Assembly: GCF_039822265.1 (NCBI RefSeq)
Contig: NZ_JBAJEX010000007.1
Coordinates: 79,206 to 143,205, forward strand
Source: Thiobacter sp. AK1
GTDB taxonomy: Bacteria > Pseudomonadota > Gammaproteobacteria > Burkholderiales > Thiobacteraceae
Length of the DNA: 64,000 bases
Reading direction: 5' to 3'
Of this stretch, positions 55,045 through 64,000 are shown piece by piece. The stretch's first letter is position 1. Every line of letters begins with the position of its first letter. Position numbers and translations under genes: made by a program. The notes beneath the pieces are model-generated. The model was given only the letters and a program-made list of their open reading frames with translations, was not told the origin of the DNA and did not search any database.

Positions 55045-55499
55045 AACGACTCGCCCCCTGCCTGGGTGCGCTGTTCCTCGGCTTGGCGCTGAGCGTCTCC
55101 GCCTGGGCGGACCAGCTGCTGATCGTGCGTTCGGCCCAGAACTTCGAAGAGGCCATGGCCACGCTGCAAACGGCTATCGCCGCACGCGGCTACAAGGTGG
55201 CCAAGGTGCAGCGTGTGGACGTGGGACTGGAAATGAAGGGCTATAAGACCGATCGCTACCGCGTGGTGTTCTATGGCCGACCGGGTGAGGTGGAACGGCT
55301 GGCCGCCGCGCATCCGGAGTTGATTCCCTACCTGCCGCTCAACGTGGCCATCTTCGCCGAGGAAGGTCAGACCCTCCTTACCGCGGCACGTCCCACTGTG
55401 CTCAAGGAATTTTTTCCACAGCCCGATCTCGCGCCAGTGTTCGAGCGCTGGGAAAAAGACCTAGTGGATATCTTCGACGAGGTGCGCGCCACGCGCTGA
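55041..55499 (+). CDS. Exported DUF302 protein
   Basis: Protein of 152 residues with a signal peptide (LAPCLGALFLGLALSVSAWA) and a DUF302-like domain (LLIVRSAQNFEEAMATLQTAIAARGYKVAKVQRVDVGLEMKGYKTDRYRVVFYG). Unlike its neighbour it has no haem motif and no Cys in the mature part. It is translationally coupled to the cytochrome gene, so the two products likely act together in the periplasm. Function unknown. Confidence 0.75.
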   Translation: MKRLAPCLGALFLGLALSVSAWADQLLIVRSAQNFEEAMATLQTAIAARGYKVAKVQRVDVGLEMKGYKTDRYRVVFYGRPGEVERLAAAHPELIPYLPLNVAIFAEEGQTLLTAARPTVLKEFFPQPDLAPVFERWEKDLVDIFDEVRATR

Positions 55500-55506
55500 T
55501 GCGCCT

Positions 55507-56373
55507 TCAGCGTACCTGTAATTCCAGGGCGAGCGCGTAGAGCGCCTTGCGCGTCATACCGGTGATCTGGGCGGCAAGCCGGGCGGCCTGGCTTGCCGGC
55601 AGCTCCTGCAATAGGATGCCGAGCACACGCCGCGCCTCCCCTTCATCCGCCACCTGGGCCGCCGCGCCGGAGACGATCAGCACAAACTCACCGCGGCTGC
55701 GTTGAGGATCCTGCTTGAGCCAGGCCAGCCCCTCCGCCACGCTACAGACGTGAATCTCCTCAAACAGTTTGGTGAGCTCGCGCGCCACGACCAAGGTGCG
55801 CTCCGGCTCGAACAGCGTTGCGAAATCGGCGAGGGTGGCCGCGATGCGGTGGGGCGATTCATAAAACGCCAGGGCATAGGGCAGACCCTTCAGCGAAGTC
55901 AGGAGACTGCGGCGTGCCGCCGTCTTTGCCGGCAAGAAGCCATACCAGAGCAAGTGTGGGTCCGAAAGCCCCGCCACCGACCAGGCCGCCGTCAACGCGC
56001 TCGGGCCCGGCACGGGCACCACTCTGAGGCCGGCGGCGCGCACTGCCGCCACCACTCGTGCGCCGGGGTCGCTCACCCCAGGCGTGCCAGCATCGGTGAC
56101 CAGGGCCACCGACTCGCCCTGCTTAAGGGCCTCGACGATCTTGCGAGCACCGGCCTGCTCGTTGTGCTCGTGCACGGAAAAAATGGGCTTAGCAAGCCCG
56201 AGATGGGCCATGAGCCCCGCGGTGATGCGCGTGTCCTCTGCCGCCACGCGGTCCACCGCGGCCAGCACGTCGATGGCCCGCAGGGTGATGTCCTTCAGAT
56301 TACCGATGGGGGTGGCCACCACGTATAATGATCCGCGTTGCCCCGCCTTCTGTCCTGCATGCGCTTGCGTCAT
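55507..56373 (-). CDS. rsmI: 16S rRNA (cytidine1402-2'-O)-methyltransferase RsmI
   Basis: SAM methyltransferase that methylates the ribose of 16S C1402, partner of RsmH. It has 288 residues. LYVVATPIGNLKDITLRAIDVL, AEDTRITAGLM, TDAGTPGVSDPG and YESPHRI are family signatures. The only in-frame ATG is at 56373, which makes its first codons overlap the divergent lpoA start. It begins a cluster also found around E. coli yraL. Confidence 0.95.
   Translation of the reverse strand: MTQAHAGQKAGQRGSLYVVATPIGNLKDITLRAIDVLAAVDRVAAEDTRITAGLMAHLGLAKPIFSVHEHNEQAGARKIVEALKQGESVALVTDAGTPGVSDPGARVVAAVRAAGLRVVPVPGPSALTAAWSVAGLSDPHLLWYGFLPAKTAARRSLLTSLKGLPYALAFYESPHRIAATLADFATLFEPERTLVVARELTKLFEEIHVCSVAEGLAWLKQDPQRSRGEFVLIVSGAAAQVADEGEARRVLGILLQELPASQAARLAAQITGMTRKALYALALELQVR
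56300..56329 (+). promoter_or_regulatory. Promoter of the lpoA cluster, inside rsmI
   Basis: A perfect TATAAT at 56324-56329 with TTACCG at 56300-56305 (18-nt spacer) lies within the rsmI coding sequence on the other strand, 30 nt before the lpoA ATG. Confidence 0.55.
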
Positions 56374-57416
56374 TTCCTCGTCCTGCTGCTGTGTGCATCC
56401 TGGTTGGCATCCCGCCCGCTGTGGGCATTGGAGGTGAGCCTATCAGAGAATGGGCCGCACATCGCCCTGCTGCTGCCCTTGAACGACCCCGCTTTGCGCC
56501 TCCCCGCCGAGGCCGTGCGCCAGGGCTTCGCGGCTGCCGCCGCGGTTCAGAATGCGCCGGCCTGGCGTGTCTATTTGTGCGGCGACGAAGCAGAGACGGT
56601 GGCAGCCTACGAGCAGGCAGTCGCTGCCGGCGCGCGTATGGTGGTCGGCCCGCTCACGCGCTCTGCGGTGGTCGCGCTGGTCCGCAGCGGCAAGGTGAGC
56701 GTCCCAACCCTCACCCTTAGCCTGCCAGAGTTTAAGGGGTTGACGCTGCCGCCTACCCTGCTGTTGTTTGGCCTGTCCGCCGAGGAAGAAGCGCGCCAGG
56801 TGGCGGATCTCGCCTGGCGCGATGGCCGCCGCGAGGCCGTGATCGTGGTGGCCGATACACCGCTCGCGCAACGCATGCAGGCGGCGTTCCGCGCCCGCTG
56901 GCAGGCACTCGGCGCGCGTGTCGCAGGCCAGCTGCGCTTCATACCCGGGGGTGAAGCCGCGCTCAAGGGCACCGTGCTGCAGGCCGGAGCAGATATGGTC
57001 TTCCTCGCCACCACCGCGCAAGAGGCCCGCGCGGTGCGGCCCTATCTGCCGCCGCTAATACCCGTGTATGCCACCTCCCAAGCCTTTGGCGGGCGGCTGC
57101 AGGACCCGCGCAACGTGGATCTCACCGGTGTGCGTTTCGTGGACATGCCCTGGCTCATCGAGCCGGATCATCCCGCAGTCATGATCTACCCGCGCCCGCA
57201 GCCCGCCCTCAACGTCGAGCTGGAACGGCTCTATGCGCTGGGCATCGACGCCCAGCGTCTGGCCAGTCTTCTGTGGCAAGACGGTGCGCGTCCGGGCGCC
57301 ACCCTCGACGGTGTCACCGGCCAGCTGACCATCGGTGAAGACCAGATCGTGCACCGCCAAGGCGTGCCCGCTGGATTCCAGCAGGACACGGTGGTGGTGT
57401 TGGAACTGCCTACGCC

Positions 57417-57420
<4 letters not shown>
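56359..57420 (+). CDS. LppC/LpoA-like penicillin-binding protein activator
   Basis: Periplasmic protein of the LppC family whose E. coli member LpoA activates PBP1A. It has 353 residues, about half of LpoA, so it keeps only the C-terminal periplasmic-binding-like domain (IALLLPLNDPALRLPAEAVRQGFAAAAA... MVVGPLTRSAVVALV... YATSQAFGGRLQDPRNVDLTGVRFVDMPWL). The signal peptide LVLLLCASWLASRPLWALE has no clear lipobox, so it may not be lipidated. The ATG at 56359 suits the signal peptide; 56338 is possible. It overlaps yraN by ATGA. Confidence 0.82.
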
Positions 57421-58388
<968 letters not shown>

Positions 58389-58389
<1 letters not shown>

Positions 58390-58955
58390 TGCGCAAGCTT
58401 TGTCTTCTTGCTCTGCTCGCCAGCCTGCCGGCGCTACCGGGCTGTTTTCCCGTCGTAGCCACCGGCGTCGGCGCCGGGGTGCTGATGGCGGACGATCGCC
58501 GTACTTCCGGCATCTACATTGAAGACCAAAACATCGAGCTCAAGGTGGCCAACCGCATCGCCGAGCGCTTCGGTAGCAGCACCCACGTCAATGTCACCAG
58601 CTACAACCTGGCGGTACTGCTAACGGGTGAAGTGCCGGACGAACCCACGCGCAGCGCTGTAGCCGAGATCGCCAAGGGCGTGCCCAACGTGCGCCAGGTG
58701 TTCAACGAGACGGTGATCGGACAGCCCAGCTCCTTCCCCGAGCGCAGCAACGACACCTACCTCACCACCCGTGTCAAGGCGCGCATGGTGGAGGCCCGCA
58801 AGTTCAACGCCAATCACGTCAAGGTGGTGACGGAAGCAGGCGTGGTCTATCTCATGGGGCTTATCAAGCGCGCCGAAGCCGAGGCCGCCACCGACATCGC
58901 CGCCACCACGCCGGGGGTGAAGCGCGTGGTCCGCCTGTTCGAATACCTGGATTGA
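58389..58955 (+). CDS. dolP: BON-domain outer-membrane lipoprotein, DolP-like
   Basis: Lipoprotein of 188 residues. The signal LCLLALLASLPALPGC ends in a lipobox with Cys lipidation site. Two BON domains follow (NIELKVANRIAERFGSSTHVNVTSYNLAVLLTGEVPDEPTRSAVAEIAKGVPNVRQVFNETVIG and TRVKARMVEARKFNANHVKVVTEAGVVYLMGLIKRAEAEAATDIAATTPGVKRVVRLFEYLD). E. coli DolP, in the same position, maintains outer-membrane integrity. Coupled by TAATG to diaA. Confidence 0.88.
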
Positions 58956-59449
58956 TGCCGGACTACCCGCCGCCCAACTTCGAGCGCAAGATCATCACTG
59001 CGGACGCGCTGGCGGCGCGACTCACGCAACTGCCTCGACCGTTGGTATTCACCAACGGCTGCTTCGACATCGTGCATCGCGGCCACGTCACCTATCTCGC
59101 CCAGGCACGCGCCCTGGGCGCAAGCCTGCTCGTGGGTGTGAATAGCGATGCCTCAGTGCGCCGCCAAGGCAAGGGCGAAGACCGCCCCATCAACAGCGAA
59201 GGCGACAGGCTCGCGGTGCTGGCTGCCCTGGAGAGTGTTTCCGCGGTCACTCTGTTCGATGCCGACACGCCGCTCGACCTGATTCTACAGGTGCGCCCCG
59301 ACGTCCTGGTCAAGGGCGGTGACTGGCCCGTGGAGCGCATCGTCGGCGCCGCCGAGGTGCTGGGCTGGGGCGGCCAGGTCCATTCCATCCCCTTTCTTCA
59401 TAGCCGTTCCACCACCGCCCTGCTCGCGCGCATCCGCGCCCGTAGCTGA
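58955..59449 (+). CDS. rfaE2: D-glycero-beta-D-manno-heptose 1-phosphate adenylyltransferase (RfaE2)
   Basis: Nucleotidyltransferase of LPS heptose synthesis that makes ADP-heptose. It has 164 residues, equal to the C-terminal domain of E. coli HldE; no kinase domain is attached. FTNGCFDIVHRGHVTYLAQA has the HxGH ATP site, and PHSFLHS-like IPFLHSRSTTALLARI ends the fold. The ATG at 58955 overlaps the dolP stop by one base. Confidence 0.93.
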   Translation: MPDYPPPNFERKIITADALAARLTQLPRPLVFTNGCFDIVHRGHVTYLAQARALGASLLVGVNSDASVRRQGKGEDRPINSEGDRLAVLAALESVSAVTLFDADTPLDLILQVRPDVLVKGGDWPVERIVGAAEVLGWGGQVHSIPFLHSRSTTALLARIRARS

Positions 59450-59463
59450 GTCCAGCACGCTTA

Positions 59464-59546
59464 CTGGTGGGTGTCCCTGGCGACATAGCTTGCATGCTTG
59501 ATAACGAGCCGCCCGAAAGAGGCGGCCGGCCTCTCTACCCACCAAG
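59464..59546 (+). promoter_or_regulatory. Structured leader ahead of the phosphatase remnant
   Basis: TGGTGGGT (about 59464-59471) is complementary to ACCCACCA (about 59539-59546), which touches the AAGGAGG ribosome binding site. Between them GCCGCC pairs with GGCGGC around CGAAAGA. GTGTCC next to the left arm could instead pair with GGACAC just after the AAGG of the ribosome binding site. No known riboswitch class was recognised. Confidence 0.4.
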
Positions 59547-59561
59547 GAGGACACTCGACAG

Positions 59562-59992
59562 ATGAAAGCCTGGGGCCGGTCCCGCCTGCCCGGGCTAGGT
59601 TTTCCCAACACCCGATTGAGCCTTGAACGGACCCTCGCGGCCAGCCAGACGACCCCTTGCTCGAGTGGAAAGTGCTTCCCGCGCAGACCTTCAGTGGCAA
59701 TATCATTCTCAGCCCGCCGCGGGAGACAGCCGAAAGAAGCGACAGCGTCCTTGACGCAACACGCTGCGAGCAAATTGCGTGGTCACAGCCAGGTTATCTC
59801 GTGATCTATTCCGACGCCCTCTCGGCAGCAAGCCATGTCCATGGCTCAGCCCTAGGCGAGGCTGTGCGTGCCGAGGCAATCGCCAGAGCCAAGATCCAGC
59901 AACCCCTTCACCGCCTGGAGCAGCTTACCCAGGGTCTTGCTGGGCGAACGCTAGAGGAAGACATCCGACTGGCCGTGGTGCGCCTGCCTTGA
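59562..59992 (+). pseudogene. Frameshifted remnant of a SpoIIE/PP2C-like phosphatase
   Basis: The ATG has a good AAGGAGG site and reads PGLGFPNTRLSLERTLAASQ. The frame must shift near 59645 to continue as PDDPLLEWKVLPAQTFSGNIILSPP and on to the end. The tail (PGYLVIYSDALSAA... LEEDIRLAVVRLP) resembles the YTDG and DDITLVVVR ends of SpoIIE-type serine phosphatases. The central metal-binding part between FSGNI and the tail is far too short. The family assignment rests on short motifs only. Confidence 0.35.
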
Positions 59993-60054
59993 GCAACGCT
60001 TCGCCCTGATCGGTCTAGCAAAGCCCAGGCCGCCTGAGGTTGGGAAGCCACTGG

Positions 60055-60083
60055 GGGAGCGGCTTTAGCCGCGATTTCTCCCG
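60055..60083. repeat. REP-like palindrome upstream of the GlcD-like gene
   Basis: GCGGCTTTAGCCGC (60059-60072) is an inverted repeat within GGGAG...CTCCC. The core GCGGCTTTAGCCGCGAT matches the copy near 50381 except at one base. Read in frame it gives the spurious GSGFSRD peptide often mis-annotated as protein N-terminus. Confidence 0.65.
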
Positions 60084-60132
60084 GGCCACACCGCCTTCGG
60101 TGCTACCATTTTCGATTTCCAGCGAGAGCCCC

Positions 60133-61545
60133 ATGCTGCCCGCCGCCTTCACCGCTCGGCTTACCCGTCTCCTCGACCGCGAGCGCTTCCTTACCAGCGC
60201 CGCCGACTGTATGGCCTATGCCTACGACAACAGTCGCAAGCTGGGCGTGCCAGAGGCGGTGGCCTTTCCCTACACCACAGAAGAGGTACGCGCCATCGTC
60301 GCCGCCTGCCACGACCACGGCGTGGCCCTCACCCCGCGCGGGCGCGGCACCGGCACCGCTGGCGGCAGCGTGCCGGAAAACGGTGGCCTGGTACTCTCCT
60401 TGGAGCGCATGCACCGTATCCTCGCCGTGGATCCCGCCAACCGCATCATGGTGGTGGAACCGGGTGTGCTCAACCAACAAGTGCAGGACGCCGCGCGTGT
60501 TCATGGCTTCTTCTGGCCACCCGATCCTTCCAGCGCCGCTTACTGCACGGTTGGCGGCAATCTCGCCACCTGTGCCGCCGGCCCCCACGCGGTGAAATAC
60601 GGGGTGACGCGCGACCACGTGCTCGCGCTCACCGCCGTCACAGGCAAGGGCGAGATCATCCACACCGGCACCTACACAACCAAGGGCGTGGTGGGCTATG
60701 ACCTCACGCGTCTGATCGTCGGCTCGGAGGGCACGCTGGCAGTGATCACGGAGGCCGTACTCAAGCTCACGCCTCTGCCCGAGGCTGTCGCCGGCGTGAC
60801 CGCCCACTTTCGCGATCTCACCGCCTGCGCGCGCGCCATCACACGCATCATGGCCCAGCCGCACGTGCCCAGCGCGCTGGAATTTCTCGATGCAGGTGCG
60901 CTTAATCTCATCCGCGCCCATTATCCAGGACTGGTGCCGGCGGACACCCACGCCATGCTCATGATCGAGGTGGATGGCAGCGCAAGCGAGATTCAGACCG
61001 CCCAGGCAGCCATCCTCGCCGCCTGCGCCGACCCCGAGCTGATCCAGGCGCAGCCGGTCGCAGACACGGTCAGTTTGTGGGCAGCACGCAAAGCCCTTTC
61101 GCCCTTGCTGCGCGACATCGCCCCCAAGAAGATCAACGAGGACGTTGCGGTGCCCGTTTCGTTTCTCCCGGAGTTCCTCGCGGGCGTGGTGGCACTGGCG
61201 CGGGAACACCGTGTCGCCAATGTCAATTTCGGTCACGCCGGCAATGGCAACATCCACGTCAATCTATTGGTGAATCCAGACGACGAAGCAGAGTTGGCGC
61301 GGGCCATGACCTGCCTGGATCGCATTTTCGAGCTGGTGATACGCCTGCGTGGCACCCTCTCGGGTGAGCATGGCGTTGGGCGGGAAAAACGGCCCTACGT
61401 GGGACGCGAAATCGATCCCGTCACGCTCGGGGTGATGCGGGAGGTGAAGCGCGTGTTCGACCCCAAAGGCATCCTGAATCCGGGCAAGATCTTTCCAACC
61501 GAGGAAGACATCGCCGTCACGGCAGGCGGCAAGCGACACGCTTGA
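60133..61545 (+). CDS. FAD-linked oxidase, GlcD/D-lactate dehydrogenase type
   Basis: Flavoprotein of 470 residues that oxidises a 2-hydroxy acid, most likely D-lactate or glycolate. The FAD-binding half shows PRGRGTGTAGGSVPENGGLVLSLERM, the CTVGGNLATCAAGPHAVKYG loop and YDLTRLIVGSEGTLAVITEAVLKL. The C-terminal half shows NFGHAGNGNIHVNLLV with metal-type His residues and LSGEHGVGREKRPYV. No glcE or glcF follows, so it may work alone. The start at 60133 excludes REP-derived residues. Confidence 0.88.
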   Translation: MLPAAFTARLTRLLDRERFLTSAADCMAYAYDNSRKLGVPEAVAFPYTTEEVRAIVAACHDHGVALTPRGRGTGTAGGSVPENGGLVLSLERMHRILAVDPANRIMVVEPGVLNQQVQDAARVHGFFWPPDPSSAAYCTVGGNLATCAAGPHAVKYGVTRDHVLALTAVTGKGEIIHTGTYTTKGVVGYDLTRLIVGSEGTLAVITEAVLKLTPLPEAVAGVTAHFRDLTACARAITRIMAQPHVPSALEFLDAGALNLIRAHYPGLVPADTHAMLMIEVDGSASEIQTAQAAILAACADPELIQAQPVADTVSLWAARKALSPLLRDIAPKKINEDVAVPVSFLPEFLAGVVALAREHRVANVNFGHAGNGNIHVNLLVNPDDEAELARAMTCLDRIFELVIRLRGTLSGEHGVGREKRPYVGREIDPVTLGVMREVKRVFDPKGILNPGKIFPTEEDIAVTAGGKRHA

Positions 61546-62143
61546 GCTCGGTGTTCGCGTAACTCGCGGCAAGTTGTTCCACTTTGCTCTGCGTCGTCTC
61601 ATCCAGCTGGATCAGGGTGATGCTGCTCTTAGGTGGTTGGCGTTCCAGCACGCGCGCAGACTTCACGCCCTTGGCGCGCAATTGGGCGAGATACAGCTCG
61701 GCTTCCTCTCGACTGGCGAAAGCGGCGAGGGAAATCGCATGGCGCCACAGCCCCTCGTCTTCCCTGAGCGTGGCATCATCGATGCCCAGCGCGCGCAGTT
61801 CTGCCAGTTTCTTTTCTGCTTCGGCCCGCGTCTTCAAGGGAGGAACGTGCACCCAGTAATCCGTCGCCGGGGACAGCACCAACTTGTCCTTGAGGCCCAT
61901 GTCTTCCAGCGCCGCACGGGCGCGCGCCATAGCCGGCGCATCGAGACCACTCCACTCCAGGCATTGGCCCGCTTCCGCATCCGCATGCGCAGCCGGCGCC
62001 GCAACCACCACCGAAGGCGCGATGCGAATCGCCTCCGGGTTTAGCGGCGGGTGCGGCCCGCTCACCGCCGCCTGGGGCCTGAGCAAGAAATAGCCCAAAA
62101 GGAGTCCGTTGGCGAAAAGCAGAATGAAGAAGACCACCCTCAT
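61517..62143 (-). CDS. Membrane-anchored SPOR-domain protein
   Basis: Protein of 208 residues with an N-terminal membrane helix (VVFFILLFANGLLLGYFLL), a linker, and a SPOR-type domain (DYWVHVPPLKTRAEAEKKLAELRALGIDDATLREDEGLWRHAISLAAFASREEAELYLAQLRAKGVKSARVLER). SPOR domains bind denuded septal peptidoglycan. It overlaps coaX by ATGA and its end overlaps the GlcD-like gene by 29 nt in convergent orientation. Confidence 0.8.
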   Translation of the reverse strand: MRVVFFILLFANGLLLGYFLLRPQAAVSGPHPPLNPEAIRIAPSVVVAAPAAHADAEAGQCLEWSGLDAPAMARARAALEDMGLKDKLVLSPATDYWVHVPPLKTRAEAEKKLAELRALGIDDATLREDEGLWRHAISLAAFASREEAELYLAQLRAKGVKSARVLERQPPKSSITLIQLDETTQSKVEQLAASYANTELKRVACRLP

Positions 62144-62868
62144 AGGAATCCCTCCTCCCGCGCGATGCAAAGCAGACCTTCCAGCACCAGGTTAGGCACG
62201 TATCGCACCACGCCCGTGAGGAGCGGCTCAATCGCTGCGCCATCCCCGCCGGTGAGCAGAATCTCCAACGGGGCATCCTGCGCAGCCAGTAACGCGGTCA
62301 TGCGGTCCACGGTGCCAGCGATCGCGAGCAGGGCGCCGGTATGCATTGCGCTTCCGGTATCGCGCGGGAAGGGCTGGTAGGCGCCTCGCGCTTCGGCAAG
62401 GCCGGCGGTATGGGCAGCGAGTGCGCGTTTCATGAGCGCCACGCCGGGCAAAATCACCCCGCCTTGGAACACACCGGTGTGACTCAAAGCATCCACCGTC
62501 ACCGCAGTGCCGACGCTTACCACCAGCTTGGCACCCGGTCCCATCTGTCGGGCCGCCACCAGCGCACACCAGCGATCCACACCAAGCTGCTCGGGTTGCC
62601 GGTAACCATTCGTCACCCCACAGCTCGCCGCTTTCGCCCGCACCCACAACACGGGCCGCCCCCAGGCCGCCACCAGTCGTTCCATGGCTGGACGAAAACG
62701 CTCCCCCGCCACGTCCGCGATCACGATGCGGGCCGGCACCGGTCGCGACCAAGCCGCGGCGAAGGCCGCAAAGTCCTCGAGAGGGATGCGCGCTACTTCG
62801 CGCCAGACTTCCCCCTCATGCCAGCCAAGCTTGACGAAACTGTTGCCGGCATCGATGGCAAGCAGCAT
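62140..62868 (-). CDS. coaX: Type III pantothenate kinase
   Basis: First enzyme of coenzyme A synthesis, K+-dependent type III. It has 242 residues from the ATG at 62868. LAIDAGNSFVKLG is the phosphate loop, GVDRWCALVAAR and VVSVGTAVTVDAL the catalytic Asp and nucleotide segments, and GGVILPGVALMKRAL and ILLTGGDG complete the fold. It lies 10 nt after birA and is coupled to the SPOR gene. Confidence 0.95.
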   Translation of the reverse strand: MLLAIDAGNSFVKLGWHEGEVWREVARIPLEDFAAFAAAWSRPVPARIVIADVAGERFRPAMERLVAAWGRPVLWVRAKAASCGVTNGYRQPEQLGVDRWCALVAARQMGPGAKLVVSVGTAVTVDALSHTGVFQGGVILPGVALMKRALAAHTAGLAEARGAYQPFPRDTGSAMHTGALLAIAGTVDRMTALLAAQDAPLEILLTGGDGAAIEPLLTGVVRYVPNLVLEGLLCIAREEGFL

Positions 62869-62878
62869 GGGTTCGTCC

Positions 62879-63862
62879 TCAAGCAGCGGAGGCGATGCTC
62901 CGCGCAGGACGCAGGCTGATCTCGCCACTGGCGAACCGCTCCTCGCCTCGCGCAGTGCTCAGCAGCAGCGCCCCATCCTCCGCAACGCCCACCACCCGAC
63001 CCTCCACCCGGGCACCCGAAGGCAACAGCAAGGCCACCGGCCGCCCTTGGTAGGCGTGGGCTGCCTGCCACTCCTCGCGCAGGGGGCCGAAGCCCCCCAC
63101 CTCGAAGCAGGACAACACGGCGTCAAGGTGCCGCAGCAGGCAGACCAGCATCTCCGTGCGCGACGGCATGTCCGGCAGCAGCGCCCCCAGATCGGTGACC
63201 GCCTGATCGATGCGATCCTTGAGCGGACCCAGCCGCACGTTAATCCCCACGCCGATCACCGCTGCCGTCGGTCCCAGGGCATCCCCCTGCAGCTCGACGA
63301 GAATGCCGCCCAGCTTGCGATACCCGTGCACCAGGTCGTTGGGCCATTTGAGGGCCGTGTCGGCCAGACCCAGGGCGAGCATGGCGCGCCTGAGGGCCAA
63401 TCCCACGGCAAGACTAAGGCCCGACAGTTGGGACACCCCCTGAGGAAAGCGCCACAACAGAGAAAACGTGAGGCTACCACCCAATGCGCTCTCCCAGCGA
63501 CGACCACGGCGTCCACGCCCCGCCTGTTGCCACTCGGCCACCAGACAGCTGCGATGGGGCGCGCCCTGCGCTGCTTCCGTTGCTAGGGTGGTGTTGGTGG
63601 ACTCCACCACTTCCTGAACCGAAACGCTGAAGCGGTTCCCAAGTTGTGCCGACAGCGCCTCTGCGTCGATCCAGTCGAGGGGCTGCCCCAGCCGATAGCC
63701 GCGGCCACGCACACGATGAATTTCGACCCCGAGGCGCGCCACGGCGCACAGCGCATTGCAGACACTGGCACGCGAAATACCCAACTCTCTGGCAATCGCC
63801 TCTCCAGAGCGAAACTCTTCGTGGGTGAGCCGGCGCAGTACGGCAAAGGTGAGCGGCAACAT
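62879..63862 (-). CDS. birA: Bifunctional biotin ligase and biotin operon repressor BirA
   Basis: Cytosolic 327-residue protein. The N-terminal winged helix (EEFRSGEAIARELGISRASVCNALCAVARLGVEIHRVRGRGYRL) would bind DNA with biotinyl-AMP. The ligase domain has ESTNTTLATEA, the biotin loop GRGRRGRRWES and KWPNDLVHGYRKLGGILVEL. It is the first gene of a birA-coaX-SPOR operon running away from the rRNA genes. Confidence 0.95.
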   Translation of the reverse strand: MLPLTFAVLRRLTHEEFRSGEAIARELGISRASVCNALCAVARLGVEIHRVRGRGYRLGQPLDWIDAEALSAQLGNRFSVSVQEVVESTNTTLATEAAQGAPHRSCLVAEWQQAGRGRRGRRWESALGGSLTFSLLWRFPQGVSQLSGLSLAVGLALRRAMLALGLADTALKWPNDLVHGYRKLGGILVELQGDALGPTAAVIGVGINVRLGPLKDRIDQAVTDLGALLPDMPSRTEMLVCLLRHLDAVLSCFEVGGFGPLREEWQAAHAYQGRPVALLLPSGARVEGRVVGVAEDGALLLSTARGEERFASGEISLRPARSIASAA

Positions 63863-63929
63863 GCTCGCGGTGTGTTAAAGACAACGAGCCGATGGTAGCA
63901 CAGCCCCTTTTGGCCCGCTGCCCAAATGC

Positions 63930-63960
63930 AAAAGCCCTGACTGGTGTAGTCAGGGCTTTT
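63930..63960 (-). terminator. rRNA operon terminator
   Basis: AAAAGCCCTGACT (63930-63942) and AGTCAGGGCTTTT (63948-63960) form a 13-bp perfect stem with a 5-nt loop, just after the 5S gene. On the minus strand it ends in TTTT. Confidence 0.9.
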
Positions 63961-63970
63961 GGGTGTGGGG

Positions 63971-64000
63971 TGCCTGGCGGTGACCTACTTTCGCAGAGGG
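63971..64000 (-). rRNA. rrf: 5S ribosomal RNA, 3' end only
   Basis: The last 30 bases, read on the minus strand, are CTGCGAAAGTAGGTCACCGC followed by CAGGCA, the conserved 3' strand of 5S rRNA (GAAAGUAGG, then the terminal helix). The rest of the gene and the operon lie past the window end. Confidence 0.88.

Noticed and set aside
60040..60132. N-terminal extension of the GlcD-like oxidase (GSHWGSGFSRD)
   Set aside because: It is translated REP palindrome; the ATG at 60133 matches the family start.

Overview
This window is GC-rich, gene-dense bacterial chromosome. The gene content and order point to a betaproteobacterium: a complete dcw cluster in proteobacterial order followed by lpxC, dciA and secA, a RegB/RegA redox pair, the rsmI-lpoA-yraN-diaA-dolP cluster, and a coaX gene with a SPOR-protein neighbour ahead of a 5S rRNA. 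I cannot name the genus. Cytochrome c, formate dehydrogenase and RegBA suggest flexible respiration. No phage, transposase or CRISPR array was seen.

Region 1 (1-5.7 kb) holds the 3' part of a PilR-like sigma-54 regulator, glycogen phosphorylase, a Na+/Ca2+ exchanger-family protein, a thioredoxin-like protein and AmpD.

Region 2 (5.7-14.7 kb) is a self-contained selenocysteine module. It has a Tat-exported formate dehydrogenase alpha subunit read through an in-frame UGA at 6329-6331 with a bacterial SECIS hairpin, the beta and gamma subunits, FdhE, SelA, SelB and tRNA-Sec. SelD and FdhD are not in the window. Most joints in it are ATGA overlaps.

Region 3 (14.7-23.8 kb) has a DUF2189 membrane protein, ferredoxin-NADP reductase, RegA/RegB, SecA, an M23 peptidase, DciA, a small membrane protein and LpxC.

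Region 4 (23.9-41.6 kb, minus strand) is the dcw cluster mraZ-rsmH-ftsL-ftsI-murE-murF-mraY-murD-ftsW-murG-murC-murB-ddl-ftsQ-ftsA-ftsZ. Most joints are 1-11 nt overlaps. It starts from a near-consensus promoter over four 10-bp-spaced MraZ boxes.

Region 5 (41.8-53.9 kb) starts with RNase P RNA on the minus strand, enlarged by an internal 74-bp tandem duplication. A GGDEF protein, a divergent PEP carboxylase, a small glycine-rich membrane protein, a CBS protein, an Aer-like chemoreceptor, a Lon-like protease and PyrC follow.

Region 6 (54-64 kb) has a dihaem cytochrome c fused to DUF302 next to a lone DUF302 protein, then rsmI, lpoA, yraN, diaA, a dolP-like gene and a heptose-phosphate adenylyltransferase. 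After these come a structured leader with a frameshifted SpoIIE-phosphatase-like remnant, a GlcD-like oxidase, a SPOR protein, CoaX and BirA. The window ends in the 3' end of a 5S rRNA on the minus strand with its terminator.
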